This document shows, one piece after another, positions 25,801-37,479 of a stretch of DNA of 64,000 nucleotides. Under the pieces are notes generated by a model, which saw only the letters and a program-made list of their open reading frames with translations, was not told the DNA's origin and searched no databases. The position numbers and the translations under genes are program-made. Source of the stretch: Botrimarina mediterranea (GTDB lineage Bacteria > Planctomycetota > Planctomycetia > Pirellulales > Lacipirellulaceae); contig NZ_CP036349.1 in the NCBI RefSeq assembly GCF_007753265.1, forward strand, positions 4,993,363 through 5,057,362. The letters are read 5' to 3'. The number at the start of each line of letters is the position of its first letter. The first letter of the stretch is position 1.

Positions 25801-28800
25801 TGCGGCGCTGGCGGGCGGTGAGCTTGCGATAGGGGACATCGAGTGGGATGCCGGTGTGGTCGGCGAGCGCGGTGAGCATCGCCCGGGCAAGGTCGTTGTT
25901 GAGCGAAGGCCACAGCAGCACGGCGCCCTCGGCGAGCGTCAGCTCTTCGTCGCGCAAGAGCGCCGCGGGGTTCGCGCCGGTTTGCGTGCCAAGGCCTTCG
26001 CAGGCGCCGCACCAACCCAGCGAGCTGTTGAACGAGAAGTTGTGCGGCGTCAGCGGCTCGAAGCTGCGGCCGCACGACTCGCAGGTGAGGTGCTGGCTAT
26101 GGACACGGACGGCCCACTTCCCCTCGGGCTTGTTGGGGTCGGGATAGACCGCGAACATCACGCCACGCCCCAAGCCGAGCGCGGCCTCAACCGCTTCGGC
26201 GATACGCCCGCGGGCCTGCTTCTGGATCGTGATGCGGTCCACCACGACCGCGACGTCGTGCTTGCGGCGGCGGTCGATTTTCGGGGCGTCCTCGAGTTCG
26301 TAGGTCTGCCCATCGACCCAGACACGTCGGTAACCGGTCTTCAAGAGGTCGCTGAACAAGTCGGCGTACGAGTCGCCGGCGCCCAGCTCGATCGGCGCCA
26401 TCAGCTGCAGCTTCGTCCCCTCGGGCTCGGTGAAGAGCTTGTCGGTCACGTCGTCCGAGGTCTGCGTGCCGATCGGCGTCTCGCAGTCCGGGCAGTGCGG
26501 CGTACCGAGCCGGGCCATCATGACGCGGAAGTAGTCGTAAATCTCCGTCACGGTGCCGACCGTCGATCGCGGCGTGTGCCCCACCGTGCGTTGCTCGATC
26601 GCGATCGCCGGCGACAGGCCCTCGACGTGTTCGACGGCGGGCTTCTGCAACTGCCCCACAAACTGGCGGGCGTAGCTGCCGAGCGATTCGACGTAACGCC
26701 GCTGCCCCTCGGCGTAGATCGTGTCCATCGCCAACGACGACTTACCCGAGCCGCTCGGCCCGCAGAACACGGTCATCTGATCGCGGGGGATCGTCGCATC
26801 CACGCTGCGCAGGTTGTGCTGCGACGCCCCACGGACCTCAATCGCCTTGACCTCTTTGGCCGCTCGCTTCTTGGATTTGGCCGCGACGACATGGCCGGCG
26901 CCGTTGAGGAGCGGGGCCAGTGCTTCGGCGGTGTGGGAGCGGAAGTGGGATGTGGGATGGGGGATGTGGGAGCTGCCGCTTGTGCTCGCCGGCTTCTTTC
27001 CTTTCTCCGACTTCCCACTTCCTGCTTCCAACATCTGAGCAACGATTTGCTCAGGGGTGCCGGCGCCGATCAACTCACCACCGCCCGCTCCGCCTTCGGG
27101 ACCGATGTCGATGATCCAGTCAGCTGTCTTCACGACATCAAGGTTGTGCTCGACGACCAGCACCGTGTTGCCTTGATCGGCGAAGTTGTGCAGCACCTTC
27201 AGCAGCATGTCGATGTCGGCGAAGTGCAGGCCGGTCGTCGGCTCGTCGAGGACGTAGAGCGTCTTGCCGGTGGACTTCTTCACCAGCTCCTTGGCGAGCT
27301 TGATGCGCTGCGCCTCGCCGCCGGAGAGGGTTGGCGACGGCTGGCCGAGCTTCAGGTAGTCGAGGCCCACGTCGTGGAGCGTCGAGAGCTTGTGATGGAT
27401 CTGCGGGATCGCTTCGAAGTGCTCCATCGCCTGGACGATGTCCATCTCCAACGCGTCGGCGATCGAAGCGCCCTTGTACTCGACTTGCAGCGTTTCACGG
27501 TTGAACCGCTTGCCCGCGCAGACCTGGCACGTCACCCAAACGTCGGCCAAGAAGTCCATCTCCAGCTTGTTGGCGCCGTTGCCGTCGCACGCCTCGCAGC
27601 GTCCGCCAGCGACGTTGAAACTGAAGCGCCCCGCCTTGTAGCCCCGCCGCTTCGACTCGGGGAGCTGCGCGTAGAGGTTGCGGATGTCGTCGAAGACCTT
27701 GATGTAGGTGCCGGGGTTCGAACGCGGTGTGCGGCCGATCGGCGACTGGTCGATCGCGATCACCTTGTCGAGGTGCTCGACCCCCTCGATGCGGTCGTGC
27801 TCTCCCGGCTCGCCGTTCCCCTTCATCAGGTCGCGGCGCAGCGACTCCATCAGGATGTCGTTGACGATCGACGACTTGCCCGACCCCGACACGCCCGTCA
27901 CGCAGACGAAGACGCCGAGCGGGATGTCGATAGTGATGTTCTTGAGGTTGTTGTGGCGAGCGCCGACGATGCTGAGACGGGGGCCGTCGAAGGACGAATG
28001 ACGAATGACGAATGACGAAGAAGGATCGGCAGGCGACTTCCCCTGCTTTTCGTCATTCGTCATTCGGGCTTCGACATTCGGCGCAGCCTTAATCCTTCGC
28101 TGTTTCGGCACCTCGATCTTCCGCCGCCCGCTGAGGAACGCGCCGGTCTGGCTGCGATCGGCTTTGGAGACCTCTTTGGCGTTGCCGACGGCGACGACCT
28201 CGCCCCCCTTCACGCCCGGGCCGGGGCCGAAGTCGATCAGCAGGTCGGCGGCGCGCATCGTGTCTTCGTCGTGCTCGACGACGACAACCGTGTTACCGAG
28301 GTCGCGCAGACGCTCAAGCGTCTCGATCAGCTTGACGTTGTCGCGGGGGTGCAGGCCGATCGACGGCTCGTCGAGCACATACGTCACGCCCACGAGGCCA
28401 CAGCCCACCTGCCCGGCAAGGCGGATACGCTGCGTCTCGCCGCCGGAGAGCGTCGGCGCAGTACGGTCGAGCGACAGATAGCCGAGGCCCACGTCCGCCA
28501 AGAAGCCAAGCCGGCCGCGGATCTCTTTCAGCGCCTCGGTGGCGATGAACTGCTGCGAGTTACTGAGCACGAGGCCCTGGAAGAACTCCCTGGCGTCGTC
28601 GATCGACAGGCCGCACACGTCGGGCAGCGTCTTGACGGCCGAGCCGTTCGGGAAGCGCTCGCTCGACGTTGTCAGCCGTACGGCGGACGCTTGTGGGTTG
28701 AGTCGGCGGCCGTCGCAGTCGGGGCAGTGCATCACCCGCATGAACTTCTCGAGCTGCCGGATCTGCATCTGGCTCTGCGAGGTGCGGTACTTCTCGAGCA

Positions 28801-30058
28801 ACTCGGGGATGATGCCCTCGAATTGCCCGCCGTACTTCTGCGTGGCGCGGCCTGTCTTCCAGGTGTAGGTGATGTGCGTGTCGCCCGCGCCCCACAGCCA
28901 GACGTTACGGTGCTCTTCGGCGAGCTCGTTCCACGGCGTTTCGAGGAGCGTCCCCTCTTCGAGGTGGAGCTTCCGCTCGATCGTGTCGGCGACGCCCTGA
29001 TAAATGTGCCGCTTCCAACGCCCTAGGTCTCGCCAGCGACCGATTAACGCTAGCGCGCCGCCGGCGAAGGACTTGGTCTCGTCTTCGATCAGCGCGGCCG
29101 GATCGAACGAGTACATCTCGCCGATGCCGTCGCACGAGAGGCACATCCCCTGCGGGCTGTTGAAGCTGAACAGCTGCGGTGTCGGCGCGCTGAACGACAG
29201 GCTGCACTTCACACAGGCGAAGTCGGCCGAGAGGACGATGTCGCCCTCCTGAACGCCGACTTGCTTGCGTTTGGCTTTCCCCCTGCGCGGGCCTTCCTCC
29301 GACGCTTCGTCGATCTGGGGGACTTCCTTTTTCTCGCCGGCGTCCATCGCGACGATGATCGTCCCACCGCCGACGCGCAGGGCCGTCTCTACCGCTTCGC
29401 TCAAGCGGCCGCGGATCGTCGGCCCGGCGACGAGACGATCGACGACCACCTCGATATCGTGCCGACGCTGGCGGTCGAGCTGCGGGGCGGCCGTTAGGTC
29501 GTAGACCTGCCCATCGATGCGGACGCGGACGAAGCCCTTCTTCAAGAGGTCCTCGAAGAGGTCGCGGTGCTCGCCCTTCTGCTGCCGCACGACCGGCGCC
29601 AGCACCATGTAGCGCGTCTTCGCTTCGAGCGCCAGGATGCGCCCGAGGATCTGTTCACGGCTCTGCGCGGCGATCGGGTCGCCACAGCTCGGGCAGTGCC
29701 CCTGCCCGACGCGGGCGTAGAGCACCCGGAGGAAGTCGTAGATCTCGGTGATCGTGCCGACGGTCGAGCGCGGGTTGTTGCCCGACTGCTTCTGGGCGAT
29801 CGAGATCGACGGGCTCAGGCCCGAGATGTGATCGACGTCGGGCTTGGGCATCTGCCCAAGAAACTGCCGTGCAAAGGTCGAGAGGCTCTCGACGTAGCGG
29901 CGCTGGCCTTCGGCGAAGAGCGTGTCAAACGCCAGCGAGCTCTTGCCGCTGCCCGACACTCCGGTCAGGCAGATCAGCTGGTTGCGGGGGAGCGTCACAT
30001 CGACGCTACGCAAGTTGTGCTCACGGGCGCCGCGGATGACGATGTCGGAAGCGGGCAT
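22808..30058 (-). CDS. uvrA: Double-length UvrA (two fused UvrA copies) with C-terminal extension
   Basis: A 2416-residue excinuclease ABC subunit A, the damage-recognition ATPase of nucleotide excision repair. UvrA is normally about 940 residues; here two complete copies are fused, giving four ABC modules. Copy 1 starts IVIRGAREHNLRSVDVTLP (residue about 5) with Walker A GVSGSGKSS, zinc motif CPSCGD and signatures LSGGETQR and LSGGEAQR. Copy 2 starts near residue 1070 (IEVRGASQHNLRSVDATIP) with GPSGSGKSS, CPDCET, LSGGESQR and LSGGEAQR. Fused UvrA is known in planctomycetes. From about 2060 a 350-residue extension of unknown role follows. Four linkers contain in-frame inverted-repeat insertions (listed separately). 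The ATG at 30058 (MPASDIVIRG) is chosen because the frame upstream of it, open to 30358, is not UvrA-like. Confidence 0.95.
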   Translation of the reverse strand: MPASDIVIRGAREHNLRSVDVTLPRNQLICLTGVSGSGKSSLAFDTLFAEGQRRYVESLSTFARQFLGQMPKPDVDHISGLSPSISIAQKQSGNNPRSTVGTITEIYDFLRVLYARVGQGHCPSCGDPIAAQSREQILGRILALEAKTRYMVLAPVVRQQKGEHRDLFEDLLKKGFVRVRIDGQVYDLTAAPQLDRQRRHDIEVVVDRLVAGPTIRGRLSEAVETALRVGGGTIIVAMDAGEKKEVPQIDEASEEGPRRGKAKRKQVGVQEGDIVLSADFACVKCSLSFSAPTPQLFSFNSPQGMCLSCDGIGEMYSFDPAALIEDETKSFAGGALALIGRWRDLGRWKRHIYQGVADTIERKLHLEEGTLLETPWNELAEEHRNVWLWGAGDTHITYTWKTGRATQKYGGQFEGIIPELLEKYRTSQSQMQIRQLEKFMRVMHCPDCDGRRLNPQASAVRLTTSSERFPNGSAVKTLPDVCGLSIDDAREFFQGLVLSNSQQFIATEALKEIRGRLGFLADVGLGYLSLDRTAPTLSGGETQRIRLAGQVGCGLVGVTYVLDEPSIGLHPRDNVKLIETLERLRDLGNTVVVVEHDEDTMRAADLLIDFGPGPGVKGGEVVAVGNAKEVSKADRSQTGAFLSGRRKIEVPKQRRIKAAPNVEARMTNDEKQGKSPADPSSSFVIRHSSFDGPRLSIVGARHNNLKNITIDIPLGVFVCVTGVSGSGKSSIVNDILMESLRRDLMKGNGEPGEHDRIEGVEHLDKVIAIDQSPIGRTPRSNPGTYIKVFDDIRNLYAQLPESKRRGYKAGRFSFNVAGGRCEACDGNGANKLEMDFLADVWVTCQVCAGKRFNRETLQVEYKGASIADALEMDIVQAMEHFEAIPQIHHKLSTLHDVGLDYLKLGQPSPTLSGGEAQRIKLAKELVKKSTGKTLYVLDEPTTGLHFADIDMLLKVLHNFADQGNTVLVVEHNLDVVKTADWIIDIGPEGGAGGGELIGAGTPEQIVAQMLEAGSGKSEKGKKPASTSGSSHIPHPTSHFRSHTAEALAPLLNGAGHVVAAKSKKRAAKEVKAIEVRGASQHNLRSVDATIPRDQMTVFCGPSGSGKSSLAMDTIYAEGQRRYVESLGSYARQFVGQLQKPAVEHVEGLSPAIAIEQRTVGHTPRSTVGTVTEIYDYFRVMMARLGTPHCPDCETPIGTQTSDDVTDKLFTEPEGTKLQLMAPIELGAGDSYADLFSDLLKTGYRRVWVDGQTYELEDAPKIDRRRKHDVAVVVDRITIQKQARGRIAEAVEAALGLGRGVMFAVYPDPNKPEGKWAVRVHSQHLTCESCGRSFEPLTPHNFSFNSSLGWCGACEGLGTQTGANPAALLRDEELTLAEGAVLLWPSLNNDLARAMLTALADHTGIPLDVPYRKLTARQRRTLLYGTKDEWVSVEASTAKSGVNIPALKFQFKGLYPALEEASKLSPHLRTTLEHLVDEIECSECGGSRLRGDASSVRFRGLTIEQIVRSPLGELIETVASWELDQRERKIAGEIVREIHNRLTFLVDVGLEYLTLGRQAPSLSGGESQRIRLASQVGSGLVGVLYVLDEPTIGLHPRDNTRLIKALHKLRDLGNTLLVVEHDKDVVASADKLMDFGPAAGRNGGQVVAEGTPAAVSKKRGSVTGPYLSGKKSIPVPTNRRITASQNDEARMTNADKKRKSAADTSSSFDIRHSSFDGPRLRVVGARHNNLKNITVEFPLGTLIAVTGVSGSGKSSLVNEILYNQLARSLHRAGTVAGAHDRIEGLHHINKVIRVDQSALGNSPMSNPATYTGVFDLIRQLYAQLPEAKLRGYQARRFSFNVAGGRCEECEGAGQRCVEMHFLPDVWVECETCRGQRYNPETLAVRYREKSIADVLAMSCAEALELFSNIPKIRRVLQTLCDVGLDYVQLGQSAPTLSGGEAQRVKLAAELSRPDTGQTLYLLDEPTTGLHFDDLAKLLEVLHRLVDLGNTVVVIEHNLDVIKQCDWLIDIGPEAGKGGGTLVGCGTPEQICGEPGAPATGVNRQSTIQTAATPGVDASGSPFSHTAEALRPILAEGPHKKRAVYKPQDETQAGDLDLDSVGDGVAMPWEADGRRWHVKERIGRDGSPCRWDGRILDEVERRIQDLGDFAPTNWNHRSVVEVTGQKKSDGWFFHALTGERWLVKLKFRTGKRTFNRDTLAAELDLPPLNEMDDIEAYGSTSRVQCKNLRGPWQEVQVAAHTFKEIDKPEFWKMIEQAVAGFEKFVGREEKKPEDLMPWKVLGQKWHLARKGFTPGKKVKWDPELLEDLLELIAEATPGGEYLWNNKVLVHRMVPGQPDPWATIVTKRAENVELALNGPKGAVQLGQFAALASDAELDTRREDRDTVRLRFDSPDALTSSELPEFIHRHLEVSVSGAGA
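23879..23968. repeat. In-frame inverted repeat in uvrA, family F
   Basis: Arms 23879-23910 and 23939-23968 (ggcgagccggaagcg versus cgctcccggctcgcc). It encodes part of the low-complexity linker before the C-terminal extension. The same arm family is intergenic at 49579-49634. Confidence 0.75.
24917..25008. repeat. In-frame inverted repeat in uvrA, family N copy 2
   Basis: Arms built of gaatgacgaatgacga-type units (24917-24948) and their complement (24977-25008). It encodes the peptide signature ARMTNA...SSFDIRHSSFDG just before the second-copy module starting RVVGARHNNL. Confidence 0.85.
26932..27030. repeat. In-frame inverted repeat in uvrA, family O
   Basis: Left arm rich in gggatgtgggatgggg-type units (26932-26972), right arm tcccacttcc-type (27003-27030). 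It encodes SSHIPHPTSHFRSHT in the linker between the two UvrA copies. Confidence 0.65.
27993..28080. repeat. In-frame inverted repeat in uvrA, family N copy 1
   Basis: Arms gacgaatgacgaatgacga (27993-28020) and cgtcattcgtcattcgggc (28046-28080). It encodes ARMTNDEK...SSFVIRHSSFDG directly before SIVGARHNNL, the position homologous to that of copy 2 at 24917-25008. Confidence 0.85.
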
Positions 30059-30123
30059 AGGGCGGGGCGGCTCCGAGCCGCGACGCGGCGGGGTAGATTC
30101 GGGGAGGGCGACCCGGCATTTTA

Positions 30124-30135
30124 GAACGGTTGTAC
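30124..30135. promoter_or_regulatory. Possible SOS (LexA-type) operator upstream of uvrA
   Basis: GAACggttGTAC differs by one base from the GAAC-N4-GTTC operator used by Gram-positive-type LexA and lies about 66 bp before the uvrA start in the 30059-30381 gap. One imperfect site is weak evidence. Nothing else was recognised in that gap. Confidence 0.2.
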
Positions 30136-30381
30136 AGATCGGAGAAGCGGCTGCGTGCGAATTGGGGGGAGAGTATACTCTGGTTGCTTCCGTTCCCTGC
30201 CACCCCCCCACGCCAGCATGCACGCTATCGCCCGTGAGCTTGACGAGAACGGGTAGCCGAAGGAGTACTTCAAGGCGTTGGCTGGTTGCCTGAAAGTAGA
30301 GCCCTTTGATTACCCCGACGATCCGCCGGCGGAAGTCCGGGGGGATTAGCAGGCTCACGGTTGACGATTAAGCAACCGACT

Positions 30382-30930
30382 CTAACCCCGACCCCACCGC
30401 TCTCGGTTGTAAGCTTCGGACTCGCCCCGAGGGATCGTCAGCGTCCGCCAGTCGTCGCCGGCCACGATCCGCGCCGTTTGTACGATCTGCCCGATGTGGT
30501 ACGAGCAATGGCAGATCGACCGCAGGATCGCTTCGGGTACCGTCAGCTTAGCGCCGCGGATTTCGACAAGTCGTTGGCAGTCCTCGGGCGCCAGCGCGGC
30601 CAACTCTTCAAAGAGCATTCGCCAGCCATCTTCCCAATCCGACAAGATCGAGTCCCGGTCCGGGTAGTCATCGACGAACTCCGAGTCGCGATTGCGGTCG
30701 GACTTCTCGCCGTCGGAGGTTAGAAAGCCTATCCAGCGGGAACGTAGGTTGCCCGCGACGTGCTTCATGACGATGGCGACGGAATTCGTCTCAGCAGTGA
30801 GTGATCGGCGGATCTGCTCGTCGCTGAGTTGGGCAATCGCCTCGTCGGCGAACTCTTTGTTCCGTCGCCACACACTAGAAACTTCTTCGAGCCATAGAGA
30901 ACTGGGATTCTTCTCGTTGTCGGTGTTCAT
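30382..30930 (-). CDS. DinB-like metalloprotein, DUF1572 family
   Basis: A 182-residue four-helix-bundle protein of the DinB/YfiT-like superfamily. Putative metal ligands are the histidine in MKHVAGN and the HCSYHIGQIV pair near the C terminus, the usual three-His arrangement. The segment GFLTSDGEKSDRNRDSEF is typical of DUF1572. Members are thought to be thiol-dependent transferases or hydrolases; the substrate is unknown. I take the ATG at 30930; an upstream ATG at 30963 overlaps the stop of the kinase gene. It follows the kinase on the same strand and may be cotranscribed. Confidence 0.8.
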   Translation of the reverse strand: MNTDNEKNPSSLWLEEVSSVWRRNKEFADEAIAQLSDEQIRRSLTAETNSVAIVMKHVAGNLRSRWIGFLTSDGEKSDRNRDSEFVDDYPDRDSILSDWEDGWRMLFEELAALAPEDCQRLVEIRGAKLTVPEAILRSICHCSYHIGQIVQTARIVAGDDWRTLTIPRGESEAYNRERWGRG

Positions 30931-30955
30931 GATGGCGTGCCTGCGTAAGGAGGGG

Positions 30956-31963
30956 TCACCCATTCAGCGACGCCGCCCAAGCCAGCGCCGCCAGCATCGC
31001 CGCGAGCGCGGCCCATACCACCCAAATCCGCGGCTTGGGGCCCTCGTCGAAGGTCGCTGATTGCAGGGCGTCGAGCTTCGTCAGCTTTTTGGCCTCTTCT
31101 TCGCCGAACTCGTCGAGCAGGTGTTGCAGCAGCACGCCTTCCACCGCACGGGCGTTGAACGGTCGTTCGTGCGGCTTCTTCGCCAGCAACTTACGGATCA
31201 ACTCGTCGAGCCACTCGGGGCACGTGACGCGGACGCCCGCTTCGGTCTGCGCGGCGCGGACGCTCGGCGGCTCGGCGTGCATGTGCTGGTCCCACACCTG
31301 GGCAAAGGTCGCCCCCTGGTAGGGCGGCCGGGCGGTGAGCATCTCGAACAGCAGGCACCCCAGCGAGTAGAGGTCCGCCTTGCCGTCGATGCGGGCGTCG
31401 GCCGTGATCTGCTCGGGCGACATGTAGCTAAACGTGCCGACCGTCATGCCGTGTTCGGTGATGTCGGCCTGGGCGTGCAGGTCGCGGGCGATGCCGAAGT
31501 CGCCGAGCACGAGGTTCCCCTCACGGTCGTAGAACAAGTTGCTCGGCTTGAGGTCGCGGTGGACGATGCCGTGGTTGTGGGCGTGCTGCAGGGCCGAGGC
31601 GATCTGCACGCCGTACGCCGCCACCTGGGGCCAGGCGAGCGGCCCGCGTCGCAGCCGGTCCTTGAGTGACCCGCGGTCGAGCAGCTGCATCGCATAGAAG
31701 AGCTGCCCGTCCATCTGGCCGCCGCCATAATTGCGGACGATGTGCGGGTGCTTGAGCCGCTCCATCACGACGATTTCGCGCTCGAAGCGATCGACGATGT
31801 TCTTATCGCCCGAGACGTTCGGGTTGAGCAACTTGACGGCGACCGGCTCGGGCAGGTCGGGGCTGGTGGCCTTGTAGACGACGCCCACCGTCCCCGTGCC
31901 GAGCTGCTCGCCGAGCTCGAAGGTCGCCTTGGTCGGCAAGAAGCGGAGCTTTTGCTGGCTCAT
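30956..31963 (-). CDS. Membrane-anchored Ser/Thr protein kinase (PknB-like)
   Basis: A 335-residue Hanks-type kinase. The glycine loop is GEQLGTGTVGVVYKA (about 18), the catalytic lysine lies in PVAVKLL, the catalytic loop is HRDLKPSN, the metal-binding loop is LGDFGIAR and the substrate-recognition segment GTFSYMSPEQ. All catalytic residues are present. The last 20 residues form one transmembrane helix (VVWAALAAMLAALAWAA) with almost nothing beyond it, so the kinase domain faces the cytoplasm and there is no sensor outside. Such short kinases are numerous in planctomycetes. Substrates are unknown. Confidence 0.93.
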   Translation of the reverse strand: MSQQKLRFLPTKATFELGEQLGTGTVGVVYKATSPDLPEPVAVKLLNPNVSGDKNIVDRFEREIVVMERLKHPHIVRNYGGGQMDGQLFYAMQLLDRGSLKDRLRRGPLAWPQVAAYGVQIASALQHAHNHGIVHRDLKPSNLFYDREGNLVLGDFGIARDLHAQADITEHGMTVGTFSYMSPEQITADARIDGKADLYSLGCLLFEMLTARPPYQGATFAQVWDQHMHAEPPSVRAAQTEAGVRVTCPEWLDELIRKLLAKKPHERPFNARAVEGVLLQHLLDEFGEEEAKKLTKLDALQSATFDEGPKPRIWVVWAALAAMLAALAWAASLNG

Positions 31964-32051
31964 CCGCGGGCGGCCCGGGGCGAGGAAAAGGGGAAACGGC
32001 TAGCCAGCAGTGTGACGCCCTGCGCCGGAAGGAGCAACTTGGGTTGATGAG

Positions 32052-32118
32052 AAGGGGTTAGGGGCTGAGGGGCTGAGGGGACGCGCAAGCGTTCCTTGAT
32101 CCTTCGCTCAGGCCCTCC
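32052..32118. repeat. Inverted repeat, family D
   Basis: Left arm ggggttaggggctgaggggc (32054-32073 region), right arm cgctcaggccctcc (32105-32118). It shares the loop-side block ggggacgcgcaagcg with 43770-43862. Confidence 0.65.
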
Positions 32119-32188
32119 GGCCACTCCCGCTGCAGGATATACTAACCATGAAGCGTCACCGCTGCCCCCTGAGTCGGAGCCCGAGGCG

Positions 32189-32662
32189 ATGGACTGGTCC
32201 GAGATCGTCGATAACCCGTACCTGCAAGACCTGCCTTTCAAGATTGAGCAGGACCGTTACGGAAATATTCTCATGAGCCCGGCGTCGAATTGGCATGGTC
32301 GCATCCAGGTCCGCCTGGCTAAACGGCTAGAACGAGAACTCTCCGGAGGCGAGGCGTTCGTCGAATGCTCGGTCCAGACGGCCGAAGGGGTGAAGGTGCC
32401 GGATGTCGTCTGGCAATCGGATGCACACTTCGCCGTCCACGGTGACACGACGCCGATGACCGTGGCGCCCGAAATCTGTGTCGAGGTGCTTTCGCCGCGG
32501 AACTCCCGGGCGGAGATGGACGAGAAGCGGGCCCTCTACCTCGCCGCGGGCGCGGTCGAGGTTTGGTCGTGCGACAAGACAGGCAAGATGGAGTTCTTCG
32601 ATCTCAGCGGGCAGCTTGCCGAATCGAAACTAGCGCCGGGCTTTCCTTCGCACATCGTCTGA
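32189..32662 (+). CDS. Uma2 family endonuclease (DUF820)
   Basis: A 157-residue member of the Uma2 family, which has the PD-(D/E)XK nuclease fold. The active-site pattern is visible as VKVPDVVW followed by PEICVEVLSPRNSRAEMDEK. N-terminal LQDLPFKIEQDRYGNILMSP is typical. Uma2 proteins are abundant in cyanobacteria and planctomycetes and are often near mobile DNA; their biological role is unsettled. The start is the ATG at 32189; the longer frame upstream runs into an inverted-repeat locus. The gene is bracketed by repeat loci (family D before it; C and B after it). Confidence 0.88.
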   Translation: MDWSEIVDNPYLQDLPFKIEQDRYGNILMSPASNWHGRIQVRLAKRLERELSGGEAFVECSVQTAEGVKVPDVVWQSDAHFAVHGDTTPMTVAPEICVEVLSPRNSRAEMDEKRALYLAAGAVEVWSCDKTGKMEFFDLSGQLAESKLAPGFPSHIV

Positions 32663-32710
32663 CACGTCGTTGCGTGTTTGTCCAGGACACGGCCGGGCGC
32701 TACGAAAGTT

Positions 32711-32774
32711 GTAGGAGGCGTCTCCGACGCCGATTACGCGCACCAAACGTTGTCGGCATGGTGCGCGCAATCGG
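32711..32774. repeat. Inverted repeat, family C
   Basis: ccgattacgcgcacc (32730-32744) pairs with ggtgcgcgcaatcgg (32760-32774), one mismatch; preceded by ggaggcgtctccgacgcc. Related to 53749-53824. Confidence 0.75.
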
Positions 32775-32785
32775 CTACAGACGGA

Positions 32786-32876
32786 TTAACCACAGAGACA
32801 CGGAGAGCACGGAGAAAAGCACAGTGGTAATGCAAAACTCTGTGCGTCCTCCGTGCCCTCCGTGGCTCTGTGGTAA
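32786..32876. repeat. Inverted repeat, family B
   Basis: Left arm ttaaccacagagacacggag (from 32786), right arm ccgtggctctgtggtaa (to 32876). Its arm motif recurs in two larger nested copies at 38354-38564 and 38927-39145. Confidence 0.85.
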
Positions 32877-32893
32877 ATAATCAAGTTGCCAGC

Positions 32894-32931
32894 AAAAAAA
32901 CCGCGGCGGCCTCGGTTGAGACCGCCGCGGT
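32894..32931 (-). terminator. Rho-independent terminator of the type III glutamine synthetase gene
   Basis: Read on the minus strand, a GC stem (ccgcggcgg paired with ccgccgcgg) is followed by seven T. It lies about 57 bases after the stop codon. Confidence 0.85.
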
Positions 32932-32987
32932 TCGACATCTCTATTTCACAAGTGATTGGCCGCTAAGCCCCGTTCACTTGTTGACCG

Positions 32988-35180
<2,193 letters not shown>

Positions 35181-35778
35181 GCTCAGAGGACTCACTTTGC
35201 CTTGTACGAGGGGTCCGTCACCCGGGACTGCCGGAAGCGATCTCTCCCCTCAGGCCGGGGAGCGGCAACGCGACAAGCGAGGGAGGCAGGACCGTCAGAA
35301 GGGAAGGACGTTGAGGCGACGCGACCGGAGCCCCAGAAGGTGGAGGCCATCACCCAGGGGTGACCGCCTCCAGGGACCGGACCGTGGAGCCTCGCAACCA
35401 GGCCGGCGCATGATAGCAAATCCGATACCGTCGTTGCAGCCACCCTCAAAACGCGGGCGATTCGCCCTCGACTTCGCGCAACGTGCCTAGTTGGCGCGCT
35501 GTGCAAGCGCAGATTCGCGGCGCCGTCCGACTTCTCCTTTGTCGAACTAGCGGGCGCTTTCGACGGGTCGCGACACTTCCCCGAAGGACTCCCGTAGGGG
35601 TATGGTCTGAGTTGAAACCGCTGGTTTTCGCGATCAACAGCTGTGTCGTCGTATGACAACGACGCCCGCCGCTCAGCGCGTCGAACCGCGGTTTGACCTC
35701 CTTGTCTACCGATTCAGCCGCGATGGAAGTGGCAAATCACATTCCCGTCCGTTCGACCCCCTCCACCTAGGGACCAAG
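35181..35778. other. Divergent regulatory region between the two glutamine synthetase genes
   Basis: About 600 bp without a convincing gene. It must hold the promoters of both genes. I looked for a -24/-12 sigma-54 element on both strands and found none with correct GG-N10-GC spacing. Confidence 0.5.
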
Positions 35779-37191
<1,413 letters not shown>

Positions 37192-37310
37192 ACGCATTGC
37201 GGGGCGGACCGGGGGCTACCGCCCACGGCTAGGACCCCCCTGCTAGCAAACCTGCGGTGCGCTCTCAGCCGTAAGCGGCAGCCCGCGGCGCGCCACCAAC
37301 CACTCTCGCC

Positions 37311-37346
37311 TCCCCAACCCTCTCCAAGGGGGTTGGGGATTTTTCT
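37311..37346 (+). terminator. Rho-independent terminator of glnA
   Basis: Stem ccccaaccc/gggttgggg (37312-37320, 37330-37338) with a 9-base loop, followed by atttttctttctattttt. Confidence 0.85.
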
Positions 37347-37479
37347 TTCTATTTTTCGTGTCACATCGTGCGCGCCTTTTACGCCTAGCGTTGTAAGGGA
37401 AGCAGCGTCGGTGGTTGGCGCTGTCTTCTGCCTTGCCAACCCTCCGCCTTGCCAACCTCAGTCGTCCGGAGACCCTGCC

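Noticed and set aside
25445-28015. 856-codon open frame on the plus strand, antisense to uvrA
   Set aside because: It mirrors the UvrA frame in GC-rich DNA, lacks any domain and is rich in Arg, Val and Asp as antisense shadows are. The UvrA frame explains the constraint completely.
35181-35778. Sigma-54 promoter between the glutamine synthetase genes
   Set aside because: The best candidate (ttggcgcgctgtgca near 35490) has only 8 bp between GG and GC where 10 are required.
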